Positions 55,274 to 64,000 of a stretch of DNA of 64,000 bases are shown in pieces. Both the position numbers and the translations under genes were made by a program. A model generated the notes under the pieces. The model was not told the origin of the DNA. It saw nothing but the letters and a program-made list of their open reading frames with translations, and made no database searches. This DNA comes from Apoda limacodes (taxonomy: Eukaryota > Arthropoda > Insecta > Lepidoptera > Limacodidae), in NCBI GenBank assembly GCA_946406115.1, contig OX291554.1, forward strand, positions 15,263,092 to 15,327,091. Reading direction: 5' to 3'. The first letter of the stretch is position 1. Each line of letters opens with the position of its first letter.

Positions 55274-56524
55274 ATGCCAGTTACAAGAAGCTGTAAAGGC
55301 GCAGCCGAGACGCATGAAGACGCGTCAGCCACACAGACTGACGCCACCGCCACGACCGGAGAAACGACCACGCATACTTGGTCGTCAGGGCCAACCACAA
55401 CGACGACAGCGTCCACCACCGACGCCGCGAAAGATGCACAGATCAGCGTCGTCACCGCCATAGAACAGCCCAACTCCGTACCTGATCCGCCGAAGAGCAT
55501 CGCCGGGTCAAGGAAGTCTGAAAGAAGAACTCGAAAAAGAGAGTTAATTGAAGAATTAGCGCGACTAAAACTGGAAGAAATACACGCCCAAGCAGAACTA
55601 ACGAAAGCACGACTGGCCAGAATGGCTGATGAGTCGTCAGACTCCGACGACCGCGAGAGCGTCGAGAGAGAATCACGGGTAAGAGAGTGGATCGAAGAGC
55701 AGCAGGGGCCACCTGCATTATTAGCAATCGCCGAAAATCCCCACCAGGGGGCGCCACCGTCGCACAAAGAAAATCGGAAATTGACCGACGTCGAACAAAA
55801 CCGGCAGGAATATGTCGAGGAAAAATCCATACGGAAAATGGAAGGAAGTTCGACCGTCGATGTAGCTATGCTGGCAAATGCATTAGCGCAAGCCGTGCGA
55901 CAGAATAATACACCTAGCGCTGCCCCTCGGTACGTTCAGGAACTACCAACGTTTACGGGAAACACAAGCGAATGGTTAAATTATCGATCGTCTTACCAGA
56001 GTACAGCGAAATATTTCTCCAAAGAAGAGAATGTAGCTAGGCTACGAAGAAGCCTACAGTTTGCGGCGAAAGAAACAGTATCCAGTTTACTACTAGTCGA
56101 CCCAGAACCGGAAATTATAATGTCAACGCTTGAACGCAGGTTTGGAAGACCTGAGATAATAATTATGTCTGAGATGAACAAAATGAGAACCGCACATAAA
56201 TTGAACGAATCGTCACGTGAATTGTGCATTTTTGCTTGCAAAATAAGCAACAGTGTCGCCACGATAGAAGCATTGAACAAACGCGAGTACCTTTACAACC
56301 CAGAGATGGCGCGAGTAGTATGTGAAAAGCTTACTCCTATATTGAGATCGAAATGGTTCGACTACAGAGCTGGACGGTCAGATGACGTACCAGAACTCAA
56401 GAAAATGGCCGATTTTCTCAACATAGAAGCGGACAAATGTGCAAGCTACGCGACGCCAGAAAGGGAGCGTACTACGGAACGAAAAAACTTCGCGAGACCT
56501 ACCGAAAAGGTTTTTTCACGCTGA
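55274..56524 (+). pseudogene. gag: BEL/Pao gag (ORF 1)
   Basis: Open from 55151; the likely start is ATG 55274 (MPVTRSCKGAAETHEDAS). A Ser/Thr-rich N-terminal section is followed by a charged coiled-coil-like stretch (RRTRKRELIEELARLKLEE). The DUF1759-like core reads YVQELPTFTGNTSEWLNYRS, LRRSLQFAAKETVSSLLL, TLERRFGRPEIIIM, SSRELCIFACKISNSVATIE and LTPILRSKWFDY. The frame ends at 56522-56524, just before the zinc knuckles, which continue in another frame. Length is normal for the gag part of this family. Confidence 0.85.
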
Positions 56525-57785
56525 CGAAACGAGACAAAGAGGACCTACGACGTGTCCACTGTGTAAGGACGACCACACACTGTCGAGATGTCCCACTTTT
56601 GCCGAAAAAAGCGTGTCAGAACGGTGGGAAATCGTGAAGAAAATGCGACTTTGTTTCAAATGCATAAGCGGCTCACATCGCAAAGATACTTGCCGCGCGA
56701 GACCATGTGGTGTGAAAGGATGCAAGTTTTCTCACCATAGACTGCTTCATGAGGTGCAAGAGCAAACTGAACGACCGACCATAACCGAAGAGTCTGCCCA
56801 ACTAGCTTTGCCGTCACCGCCGCCAGAACCTACAATCGAACACGTCGCCACGGCAACCACTGAAGGAAAGGTGCTGCTGAAAATTGCGCCCGTCGTTGTC
56901 TCCGGTCTCAAGGGAGACGTCGACACCTACTGCCTGCTTGACGAAGGTTCTAGCGTCACGATTTTGACGGAAGAGTTGGCGGAGAAAATTGGAGCCACTG
57001 GTCCAATAAAACCAATGACAGTTCGATGCATTTCTGGTCAGAAAATTGAAGCGAAAAATAGCAAGATTGTCTCATTCAATGTCCGAGGCCGCGACCAAGA
57101 AAATCAGCTGTTAATACGCTCTGCAAAAACGGTTCCATACTTGAACATCACGACGCAAACGATAAAGCGAGCCGACATCGAAAATTGCAAACACCTCAGT
57201 GGCATCGTCGACCAACTGACCTATGACCACGCCGTTCCCACTATGTTGATTGGACAAGACAACTGGGAATATATTATCTCAAGAAAGGTCAAGAGAGGTC
57301 GCCCAAACCAACCCGTTGCGTCAAAAACAAAACTAGGATGGGTGCTACACGGAAGATCGAAAAAGATATTCGCAGAAAGCGAAAGTGTATGCGCTCACGC
57401 CACCATCGAAGAGAACTTCGAAGAACAAATGAAAGATTTTTTCAAACTCGAATCGCTATGCATCGAACCAAAATCCATGAAGCAAGATCCCGATGTGCGT
57501 GCCACCGAGTATTTAGAAAAATACACCGAGCGCTTACCCGACGGTAGGCTACAGGCACCATTGCTATGGAGAAACGAAAATGAAAAAATTGAAAACAATT
57601 ACGCAGATGCGTGTAAGCGCCTGAAAGGCCTGAAAAAACGTCTAGAAAAGGACGAAAGTTTGAACGAAAAGTACACACAGAGTGTCAACAACCTCTTAGA
57701 AAAAGGTTATGCAGAACCCGCCGAGTTGCCTGCACCAAAAAATCGTACCCTATACTTGCCGCACTTTCCCGTCATCAACACGTAG
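56439..57785 (+). pseudogene. pol: BEL/Pao gag end and pol start (zinc knuckles, protease, RT N-terminus)
   Basis: 448-codon frame overlapping ORF 1 by 86 bp in the +1 frame. Real homology begins after the overlap. Zinc knuckles: CPLCKDDHTLSRC, CFKCISGSHRKDTC and CGVKGCKFSHHRLLH. Aspartic protease: YCLLDEGSSVTILTEEL, with the Asp replaced in the usual BEL-type LLDEGS form. Then TMLIGQDNWEYI, KTKLGWVLHGR and, near the end, LPAPKNRTLYLPHFPVIN of the RT approach. A TAG at 57783-57785 stops it; the next codons still read KKKIRLVHDAAART, so the stop is a point lesion. Confidence 0.85.
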
Positions 57786-57900
57786 AAAAAGAAAATACGT
57801 CTTGTACACGACGCCGCAGCCAGAACAAACCGACCTCCTACGATCACTACCGGGGGTCCTAATGAAGTTCCGTCAGCACCTTAATGTTAAGTTAGGTTAA
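57786..57900 (+). pseudogene. pol: BEL/Pao reverse transcriptase remnant
   Basis: KKKIRLVHDAAARTN continues the RT finger region. After a small deletion and a frame change, DLLRSLPGVLMKFRQHLNVK appears, normally a few dozen residues downstream. The element stops here, before the catalytic YxDD motif. Confidence 0.75.
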
Positions 57901-59570
57901 CATATCTAAATCTAAGGGTCATCCATTAATTACGTGAGGTATTTTTTGATTATTTGGACTCCCCTACCCTTTAGTAAGATCAGGTGATATGTGTGGTAGA
58001 CTGTGGTATTGGTCTGGTCCTTCTGGTCCTATGGACAAAGATGAACAAAGGCAGGAGAAAATGAAATTTAAGTATTCTTTCACATAAAATACTCCAAACT
58101 TGAACTGACTGTAAACTGAGAGAGGAAAGATGGCATTTTTTGTTCAATAAATATATAAACCTTGTAGCTCAACTGTAGTTTACCACACGATAAGACAGTG
58201 GTGGCTTCGTCACCCTTGATGCACAAACCAAATCACCAATTCATAAAAGCTAATTATGAAAAAATAGGTTCTCTTGCGTGTGTTTCATTGCTAAGTTTAC
58301 AAGATAAAATATATGTACCTATAGCAGAAAATGCTACAAAGCACTGATAATAATTAAGTATATAGATCAGGAACCTTATTTTTCAGTGTCCATAGAATTT
58401 TTTCCCTTATTTTCTCTTTAAATAATTTTAGCCAGTCTCTGAAAATATGTCAACTTATTGTAGGTACTACAGTTACTTATCTTTCGAAACAATGCAATAA
58501 GATGGTGAACGCAGTTTGTATAATATTGTAATATATAAAAAAGGGACATTGAAAGTTTACAGTTACAATTCGTAACTGGTAAAATCTGTAAAATGAACTA
58601 CGGAAGTAGAAAATAAACTCTGTTTGATAACATATCTTTGCTAAAACAACACCTTTTAATAATCCTTATCACTAAATTATACTAGCAAACATTACATTCA
58701 GTATTATAATTAAACGCTTATCTAATCAATTAGCTCTTTGCTTGCGTGTCCTAAATAAGTATGTACCTATGTCCGAGTATTGTCCGCAAAATAGGAACAA
58801 ATGGGGTGGCGTTTGCCAAAACAGTTTATACCTACCTCTCTTTCTCTAAGCGCGCCGGGGAAAACGGCGCGAAAACGTTTTTCGGCTGGGCATCAATACA
58901 CGAGACTTCGGTACGGCTCGTCCGCTTTTCGTATGTGTTCGTGATACATACGTGAAGCTGTATAGTGTAACCAGGCGTAACGCTCTCCCTTTATTAATAT
59001 TTTTTTATTTCATATGATTATTTTATGTAAACTGTTTTATTTGTTTTATTAAATAGATTTGTGACATATAATGCAGCGAAGGTACAGTGCAAGAACAACT
59101 GCCTCGGCTGAGGATGCCTCGTGTTCGGGCGAAACATATGTTAAGAAATAAAATACAAGACTTGTTTGTTTAAGCGGATTTTTAAGTGTAAATATAGAAC
59201 TTTTTAAAAAATACTTTGCATAATTTTTATAATTTTTCCCAAGAACATAAAGATTCAGTTACTAAGTGTTATTCATTTTCTTAGTATTCGGTAATAAACA
59301 GTTGTGGACAAAAAATATTTAGTTTATCACCAGACCACGTGATGGAATCACAATGGCTGTTAAAAAACATAATTGCACTCTAACCACACGAGTTTCGCTA
59401 TAGGTAAGTACATAAATGGAACTTGGTATCTTTTTTCTAAAAATGCAGAAAGTTGATAATTCACACAGCATAGCACAATTTCTTCCTCTACGATTATTCC
59501 AATCTGAAATACAAATATCACAATTTATAAACAACTGTTATATGCTTTAATTTAAATTTAAATCTAAAAA
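57900..59570. other. Intergenic, repeats only
   Basis: 57915-57975 matches the ATTACGTGAGG-type repeat at 5985-6060. 59080-59160 (GCCTCGGCTGAGGATGCCTC, GGGCGAAACATATGTTAAGA, AATAAAATA) looks like the tail of a dispersed lepidopteran repeat. No supported coding sequence. Confidence 0.4.
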
Positions 59571-59579
59571 GCAAGGATA

Positions 59580-59785
59580 TTTCAAGTTAAAGTCTGGCAA
59601 CACCTTTGTTTCGTTGTCGCCGGCGCGAGTTCGAGCCTTGTTTATCTCAGTGGCGTTCGTCCGTGTTGTTTGTCGCCCGTTGCGTGCTTGCCTCACTGGT
59701 CGCGAGTTAGTGTGTGATAGTGGTTGATAACGTGCTTCTTAGCAAACTTGCCGATCAAACTTCACCTTATCAACAATCTTATCAG
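59580..59785 (+). promoter_or_regulatory. Candidate promoter and non-coding first exon
   Basis: A CpG-rich patch (GTCGCCGGCGCGAGTTCGAG, GCGTTCGTCCGTG, GTCGCCCGTTGCGTGC) stands out from the AT-rich flanks. TCTCAGT at about 59645 could be an arthropod initiator. The exon would end at CTTATCAG before GCAAGT (59786), a GC-type donor, and join 61959. Inferred from composition and signals only. Confidence 0.35.
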
Positions 59786-60479
59786 GCAAGTATGAATTGA
59801 CCACTGTTGTTAGTTCAACGAAATATGCTTAAAAATAAATGTCAATATTGTTTGTAATCATCATACTGAAGCTATACATAAATATGTATAATAAATAATT
59901 ATAAAAATCAAAAAAAAAAAAAATTTGGTAACTTAGGTACTTGGCTGTGTCTTAAAACCATGAACGATCATGGTCTTCTGTACTGAGTGATTTATTTATT
60001 CAAGTGTTGCTACGCTGCGTAGACGGGTATAACAACAAATCGTTAGCTAGGTACCCATCAATTAATAATACATTTTTATTATTGTTTACATTCTTGCCAG
60101 CCTGAGTGACCGTTGTCATTAAACAATATTGGTTATCATGTTAGTGGTTGTTGACATTAATAAATAAGTAGGTAAAAATAGATACAGTATTTAGGTACCT
60201 TAATACAATTTCAGATCAGCTGCCAAGATCTAGAATTTAGGTACCTACTTAATAACTAATATTTGTATTATGTCCTATTAGGTACGTTTGTTACGCATTC
60301 CTAAAACTTTCCTGAATAAAATATAGGTAGAGTCAAAGACGACTTATTGGGTAGAGTCTTTTTGAAATTGTAACTCAAACAGTGAAATATTTTTTTTAAT
60401 TGGTCCTGTAGTTCTGGAGTTTATATCCCATGTACACACACTAACGAACAATGTCATATTGTCTAACCTCTAGCTCTAA

Positions 60480-60622
60480 CGATTACAGTATGGGGTTCTT
60501 AAAGAAAAAAGTTATTAGATTTTTGAAGAATAGGCAACATGCAAGCGTCCACAGTCTGCGGTGACTGCTTACCATTAGGCAGACCGTAAGCTTGTTTGCC
60601 ATCTTAGTGGCATAAAAAAGGG
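60480..60622 (+). mobile_element. CR1/Jockey-like LINE 3' end
   Basis: AGTATGGGGTTCTTAAAGAA, GTTATTAGATTTTTGAAGAA, GGTGACTGCTTACCATTAGG, AGACCGTAAGCTTGTTTGCC. Same tail as 16040-16140, opposite strand. Confidence 0.8.
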
Positions 60623-60639
60623 ACTTGCCTCACGATTGT

Positions 60640-61215
60640 CTACCTCTAATGGAAAAAGAAATCGACTTCTAAATCCAACACCATTTTTGCCTTTTTTATT
60701 GCCCTGTGTGGTTGGTTATGAACTTGGAAACGATGAACATTGCAGTTAGAAACTCGCCCCACTGAATAGCGGCGCGGACGGCGTGCTGCGGATGAGGGAA
60801 TTACAGTATCCGACTTTTGTTTGATCGGTTTAGAAACGTCCCCCTTCAATGACATTATATCTATGTTTGTACCGTGGTGGCTTACACCCACTATGTAGGG
60901 TTGCCATACATCCCGTATTTGAGAACCGTGTCCCGTATTGCTATTTTGTCCCTTTTTTCGTCAAAATACGCGTATGCAGCAAAACGAATGGCGCTAATCG
61001 ACAATTTAATGATAAATTTAATAAAATGGCACCAAAATATAATTTTTTCAAAATTTATAGCTAATCTCGAGAGATCGATCTTATATGTCCCGTATCAGTT
61101 CCGAATAATTATGGCAACTTTTCTATGCTTTAACTTATTCGAAATATCTGAAACAACGTTTTTATTTTTGTTTTGAATTATTTAAGTATTACAGACAGTC
61201 TATAACACGAGTATA
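60640..61215. other. Unassigned sequence
   Basis: Overlapping 71-100 codon plus frames at 60849-61176 and a minus frame at 60646-60891 have no recognised motifs. The patch at 60890-60960 (TTGCCATACATCCCGTATTT, CGTGTCCCGTATTG) has a repeated CCCGTATT word and resembles a dispersed repeat. Confidence 0.3.
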
Positions 61216-61219
61216 ACTG

Positions 61220-61515
61220 TTTTCAACCGACTTCAAAAAAGGAGGAGGTTCTCAATTCGACTGTATTTTTTTTATATTTGTTAGGTACCTCAGGACTTTC
61301 GAGTGGGTGAACCGATTTTGATTATTCTTTTTTTATTAGATTTTTTTTATTTTGATTCGTCACTTGAGTGTCTATGTACCTAACAGTTTATAACACACTT
61401 CTCTTGCATGAAACCAACTTTAAACTGTAATTCAGGTCAAATTTTTGGAAATAAGTAATTATTTATACCTTTTTAGTGCATCTTTTTGAAGCCGCTTGTT
61501 TTTTTGTAAAAAAGT
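61220..61515 (+). repeat. Dispersed MITE-like repeat (CCGACTTCAAAAAAGGAGGA family)
   Basis: Starts TCAACCGACTTCAAAAAAGG, contains GGTGAACCGATTTTGATTAT and GGAAATAAGTAATTATTTAT, and ends TTTTTGAAGCCGCTTGTTT, an inverted terminus. Best match 1560-2035. Confidence 0.7.
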
Positions 61516-61958
61516 TTTTTTAGTGAGCAATTCAATGATTGATTGTTTGCAATTTAACAAATATTGCAATTGAAGCAGGCAATGTACAACAATTCAGAAA
61601 GGATTGCAGTTGATTGCAAGAGTTCACAGCAAAGATTGCAAAACTTGCTAGAAAACCAAAGTTTACAATTCATATGTATATGAGTGAAGTAAATTAATAA
61701 ACGCCGATTAGGTTAATGTTCATCTGCATCTCAATGGTCTCCTCAAAGGAAAATAGGCAATATCAAACGACTCGATTTCCAGTTCTGACATTTTTCTTGA
61801 AAATGTATAAGTAGGTACTTAGTAATTTTCGCAAAACGAACAATTTTCAAAGTTATATCGTAAAAAACCAACGTCCAGCAAACATCGATTATGATATTTA
61901 AATAATCCATATTTAATATTTCGTGTAATATTTAAAAAATGCAATTTATTAGTTTCAG

Positions 61959-62045
61959 TGCAGAGTACGAAGCTGTCTACGGTAATGGCGGAGGTGAAGC
62001 ATACGCCCGATACACCTGGCAAAGATATAACCAAACACAATACAG
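61959..62045 (+). CDS. Candidate first coding exon of a gene running past this point
   Basis: Acceptor TTAGTTTCAG, donor GTAAAC. ATG at 61985 begins MAEVKHTPDTPGKDITKHNT and the exon ends in phase 1. The coding stretch is GC-richer than its flanks. The product is not recognised; so short a peptide does not allow assignment. The next exon may be 62967-63025 or lie beyond the window. Confidence 0.5.
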
Positions 62046-62204
62046 GTAAACTAACTTTTTTCTCGTATGAATAAAATTATTGTAAATGTAAAAGTAACAT
62101 CCGTCTGTTACCTCCTCACGGCTTACTTTTAAACTAATATTCATAATATATGGCAAAGAAATAGATTACATGTTAAGGGATGATATAGACTACCTTTTAT
62201 TATT

Positions 62205-62415
62205 TTGCTCCGTGGATCAGGCAGGTTCCCCTGCTGAATCGGGGGCGTGAGTTCGATCTCCGCCCAGGACAAATATTTATGTAGGTATTGAACATTTGTG
62301 TTTGTTTTGGTGTTTTTTATTTACAAAGAAAGTTTGTATGTTGTTTTTATCAGTTGTCGGTTATCCATAGTACTGGATATGCTCAGTTTGGTATCAGAGA
62401 GCGCTGTGTGTAATG
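62205..62415 (+). mobile_element. tRNA-derived SINE-like repeat
   Basis: GGATCAGGCAGGTTCCCCTG then GTGAGTTCGATCTCC (B-box like), ACAAATATTTATGTAGG, GAACATTTGTGTTTG, TATCCATAGTACTGGATATG, CTCAGTTTGG and GCTGTGTGTAATG. Same order as 19974-20200. Confidence 0.6.
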
Positions 62416-62499
62416 TCCAGAAATATCTATTTTTTTCATAATATAGTTCGCGTGAAAAATAAGTAATTGCTCATCGTTTACTATTCATTTCTACAATTT

Positions 62500-62815
62500 T
62501 CGGTTTCGTACCCTAAGGGTCCAAATGGAGCTCTATTGCTTACTTAACCCTAAATGTGCTAAGTCCGACACGCACTTGGCCGGTTTTTTAGGGTTCGTTA
62601 GCCATATGGCAAAAACGCTTAAAAAATCATACGCTTGAAATATTCAAGATTATTTAGTGATATATTCTCTTTAAAAGTGCATGATCAAATTAAAATAAAA
62701 CAAATATTTAAGGGGTGCATACAACATACGTGATTTTTTTTGCCGTTTTTATAGATAATGGTACTAAACCCTTCGGGCGCGAGTCTGACTCGCACTTGGC
62801 CGATTTTTTTAAGTT
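62500..62815 (-). repeat. Fragments of the GGCCAAGTGCGAGT-type dispersed repeat
   Basis: Two minus-orientation ends: GACACGCACTTGGCCGGTTT at about 62569 with GGGTTCGTTAGCCATATGGC just after, and GAGTCTGACTCGCACTTGGC at about 62782. Probably nested or adjacent partial copies. Confidence 0.6.
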
Positions 62816-62966
62816 ATACTACAAATTATGTTTATATCTTGCTTTTGATCTTTTGTCATTATTTGAAACAGTAGTTTCTAATCTATAATTTAATACCTAG
62901 TCATATACAGTTTAATAAACTGTAAACTAAAAGTAAAAATAAAAATGACTATTTCTTGATTTTCAG

Positions 62967-63025
62967 GCCAAAGGTTGCAGTTAACTTTTGTTGCTGCATC
63001 TAATAAATATATCCGGTGGAATTAA
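62967..63025 (+). CDS. Candidate exon joined to 61959-62045
   Basis: Acceptor TTGATTTTCAG, phase 1 as required. Reads GQRLQLTFVAASNKYIRWN then TAA at 63023-63025. If real, the protein would be only about 39 residues, so this may instead be an alternative or spurious exon with the true next exon outside the window. Confidence 0.3.
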
Positions 63026-63029
63026 ATTT

Positions 63030-63900
63030 ACCCATGTATCAGTGGTAGATGAGTCTTCACTTTTGTTGTTTTTAAACTTTTCTATTACAAAAAAAAAATA
63101 TTAGTTTAGAACGTCAAAAATATTTAATTTGGCGTAAAATATAGATTTACCTACTCAACTCATGTATCAACCAATCGACGCTCGGAACTCTTAAGCCGCC
63201 ACAAATTAAATAAATATGACTTCCGGCACAGATTATATAACACTATACTAGTACTTCCAGTATACTTTACTATATAATGTTTATTTTAAAGCATCGCTGT
63301 CCTACAAAAAGTGTAAATATAATTTTTTTTTTTTATTAAAGAATTGTGTCTATAAATTCTATAGACTGTAATGACCGTATTCTATATAAGCTTGTTTGTT
63401 ACCTTGGTGGTATAAATAAATTATGAAATTAAGAAAGGGTATGAAGGAAATTACCTTAATAGTAGAATTGAATTTTAAGTGAGTAAAAAAGTCTAAATAA
63501 ATAAAAAAACAACAAATTTCAACAACAACAACAAACATCATAATTATAAGGTCTGATGTTGGCAAAAACATAATGCAATATATTTTTCTCGATAGAAAAA
63601 AACACGAAGTCGTCCCTAGTTTTGCCAATTATTGATTAATTTTTATAAAGGTACATATGGCACTAGCTGAAATTTAATTATAATATTATACAAAACCTTT
63701 TGACGTGACAACGTCTTATAAATTGGTTTGCCGGGTGACACTTCAAGAAACTGCGTTACGCTCCGCTCACGTTATGCGCTCACAATGAGAGCGAGTGAGA
63801 GGCACGCGCCCGCCTAAGAGCGAGAGAGACAGACATAAAATCATTGTCACGTAAAACTTTCGCCCGTATACCGACTTTACAGGCAACCAGTTTTTTTTTT
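63030..63900. other. Unassigned, AT-rich
   Basis: An 89-codon minus frame (63628 to 63359) is hydrophobic and Phe/Ile-rich, as expected from AT-rich DNA. A GC-richer patch at 63735-63830 has AGAGCGAGAGAGACAGACA-like purine repeats. No gene supported. Confidence 0.35.
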
Positions 63901-63904
63901 TTTT

Positions 63905-64000
63905 TTTTTTAATACCACTAAGGTGGCAAACAAGCTTACGGCCCGCCTGATGGTAAGCGGTCACCGTAGCCTATGGACGCTTGCAACACCAGGGGTATCA
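63905..64000 (-). mobile_element. CR1/Jockey-like LINE 3' end running off the window
   Basis: T-run then ATACCACTAAGGTGGCAAAC, AAGCTTACGGCCCGCCTGAT, AGCGGTCACCGTAGCCTATG, GCTTGCAACACCAGGGGTAT. Nearly identical to 16040-16130. Confidence 0.85.

Larger units (their letters stand above)
55151..57900 (+). mobile_element. Second BEL/Pao retrotransposon, truncated in reverse transcriptase
   Basis: GC-richer than its surroundings. Gag and the N-terminal part of pol are present and largely open. Similarity ends at about 57898, after pieces of RT. RNase H, integrase and 3' LTR are missing. It shares no nucleotide similarity with the element at 32464-37101, so it is a separate family. Confidence 0.85.

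Noticed and set aside
55189..55830. 213-codon minus-strand open frame
   Set aside because: It lies antisense to the BEL/Pao gag coding sequence. Its composition is that of a complementary-strand shadow of a Ser/Thr- and Arg-rich frame.

Overview
The window looks like nuclear DNA of a lepidopteran (moth or butterfly). It is AT-rich and has spliced genes with GT-AG introns. It holds the dispersed repeats typical of Lepidoptera: elements carrying the GGCCAAGTGCGAGTCGGACT signature, CR1/Jockey-like and RTE-like LINE 3' ends, tRNA-derived SINEs and BEL/Pao elements. It also holds an insect muscle myosin essential light chain gene. No bacterial-type operons, CRISPR arrays, intact tRNAs or intact rRNAs were seen.

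Region 1 (about 1-18.8 kb) holds the 3' part of a + strand gene I do not recognise. Nineteen short exons can be chained in frame. Seventeen of them alternate strictly between an A exon (phase 0 to 1) and a B exon (phase 1 to 0), giving eight A-B pairs after a leading B. They encode a fast-diverging, acidic, modular protein; B exons carry motifs such as SDDDGDPILRDP. The last two exons are GC-rich and encode a basic, Trp/Arg-rich segment and the C-terminus, followed by AATAAA. The introns are full of LINE, MITE and hairpin remnants.

Region 2 (18.8-22 kb) holds a decayed Harbinger-type transposase, SINE remnants and pieces derived from 5S rRNA.

Region 3 (22.0-34.6 kb) is a very large, nearly identical inverted duplication with arms of about 6.0 and 6.5 kb. 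Its 108-bp loop lies between two head-to-head 5S-rRNA-derived sequences. The same loop plus 5S module recurs at the outer left edge. The arms contain part of a BEL/Pao element with a 1.1-kb MITE inserted in gag, a TIR element with subterminal repeats, and a CR1 fragment. The BEL/Pao element continues past the right arm to 37.1 kb and has matching 5-bp target duplications. It lacks most of protease and reverse transcriptase.

Region 4 (38.3-49.4 kb) is the myosin essential (alkali) light chain gene on the + strand. Six coding exons plus an alternative terminal exon encode 150- and 167-residue isoforms that differ only at the C-terminus.

Region 5 (49.4-64 kb) is mostly repeats. It includes a degenerate tandem array (51.5-53.2 kb) and a second, unrelated BEL/Pao element (about 54.8-57.9 kb) truncated in reverse transcriptase. 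It also has what may be the first exons of a further + strand gene (59.6-63.0 kb). The window ends inside a CR1 3' end.
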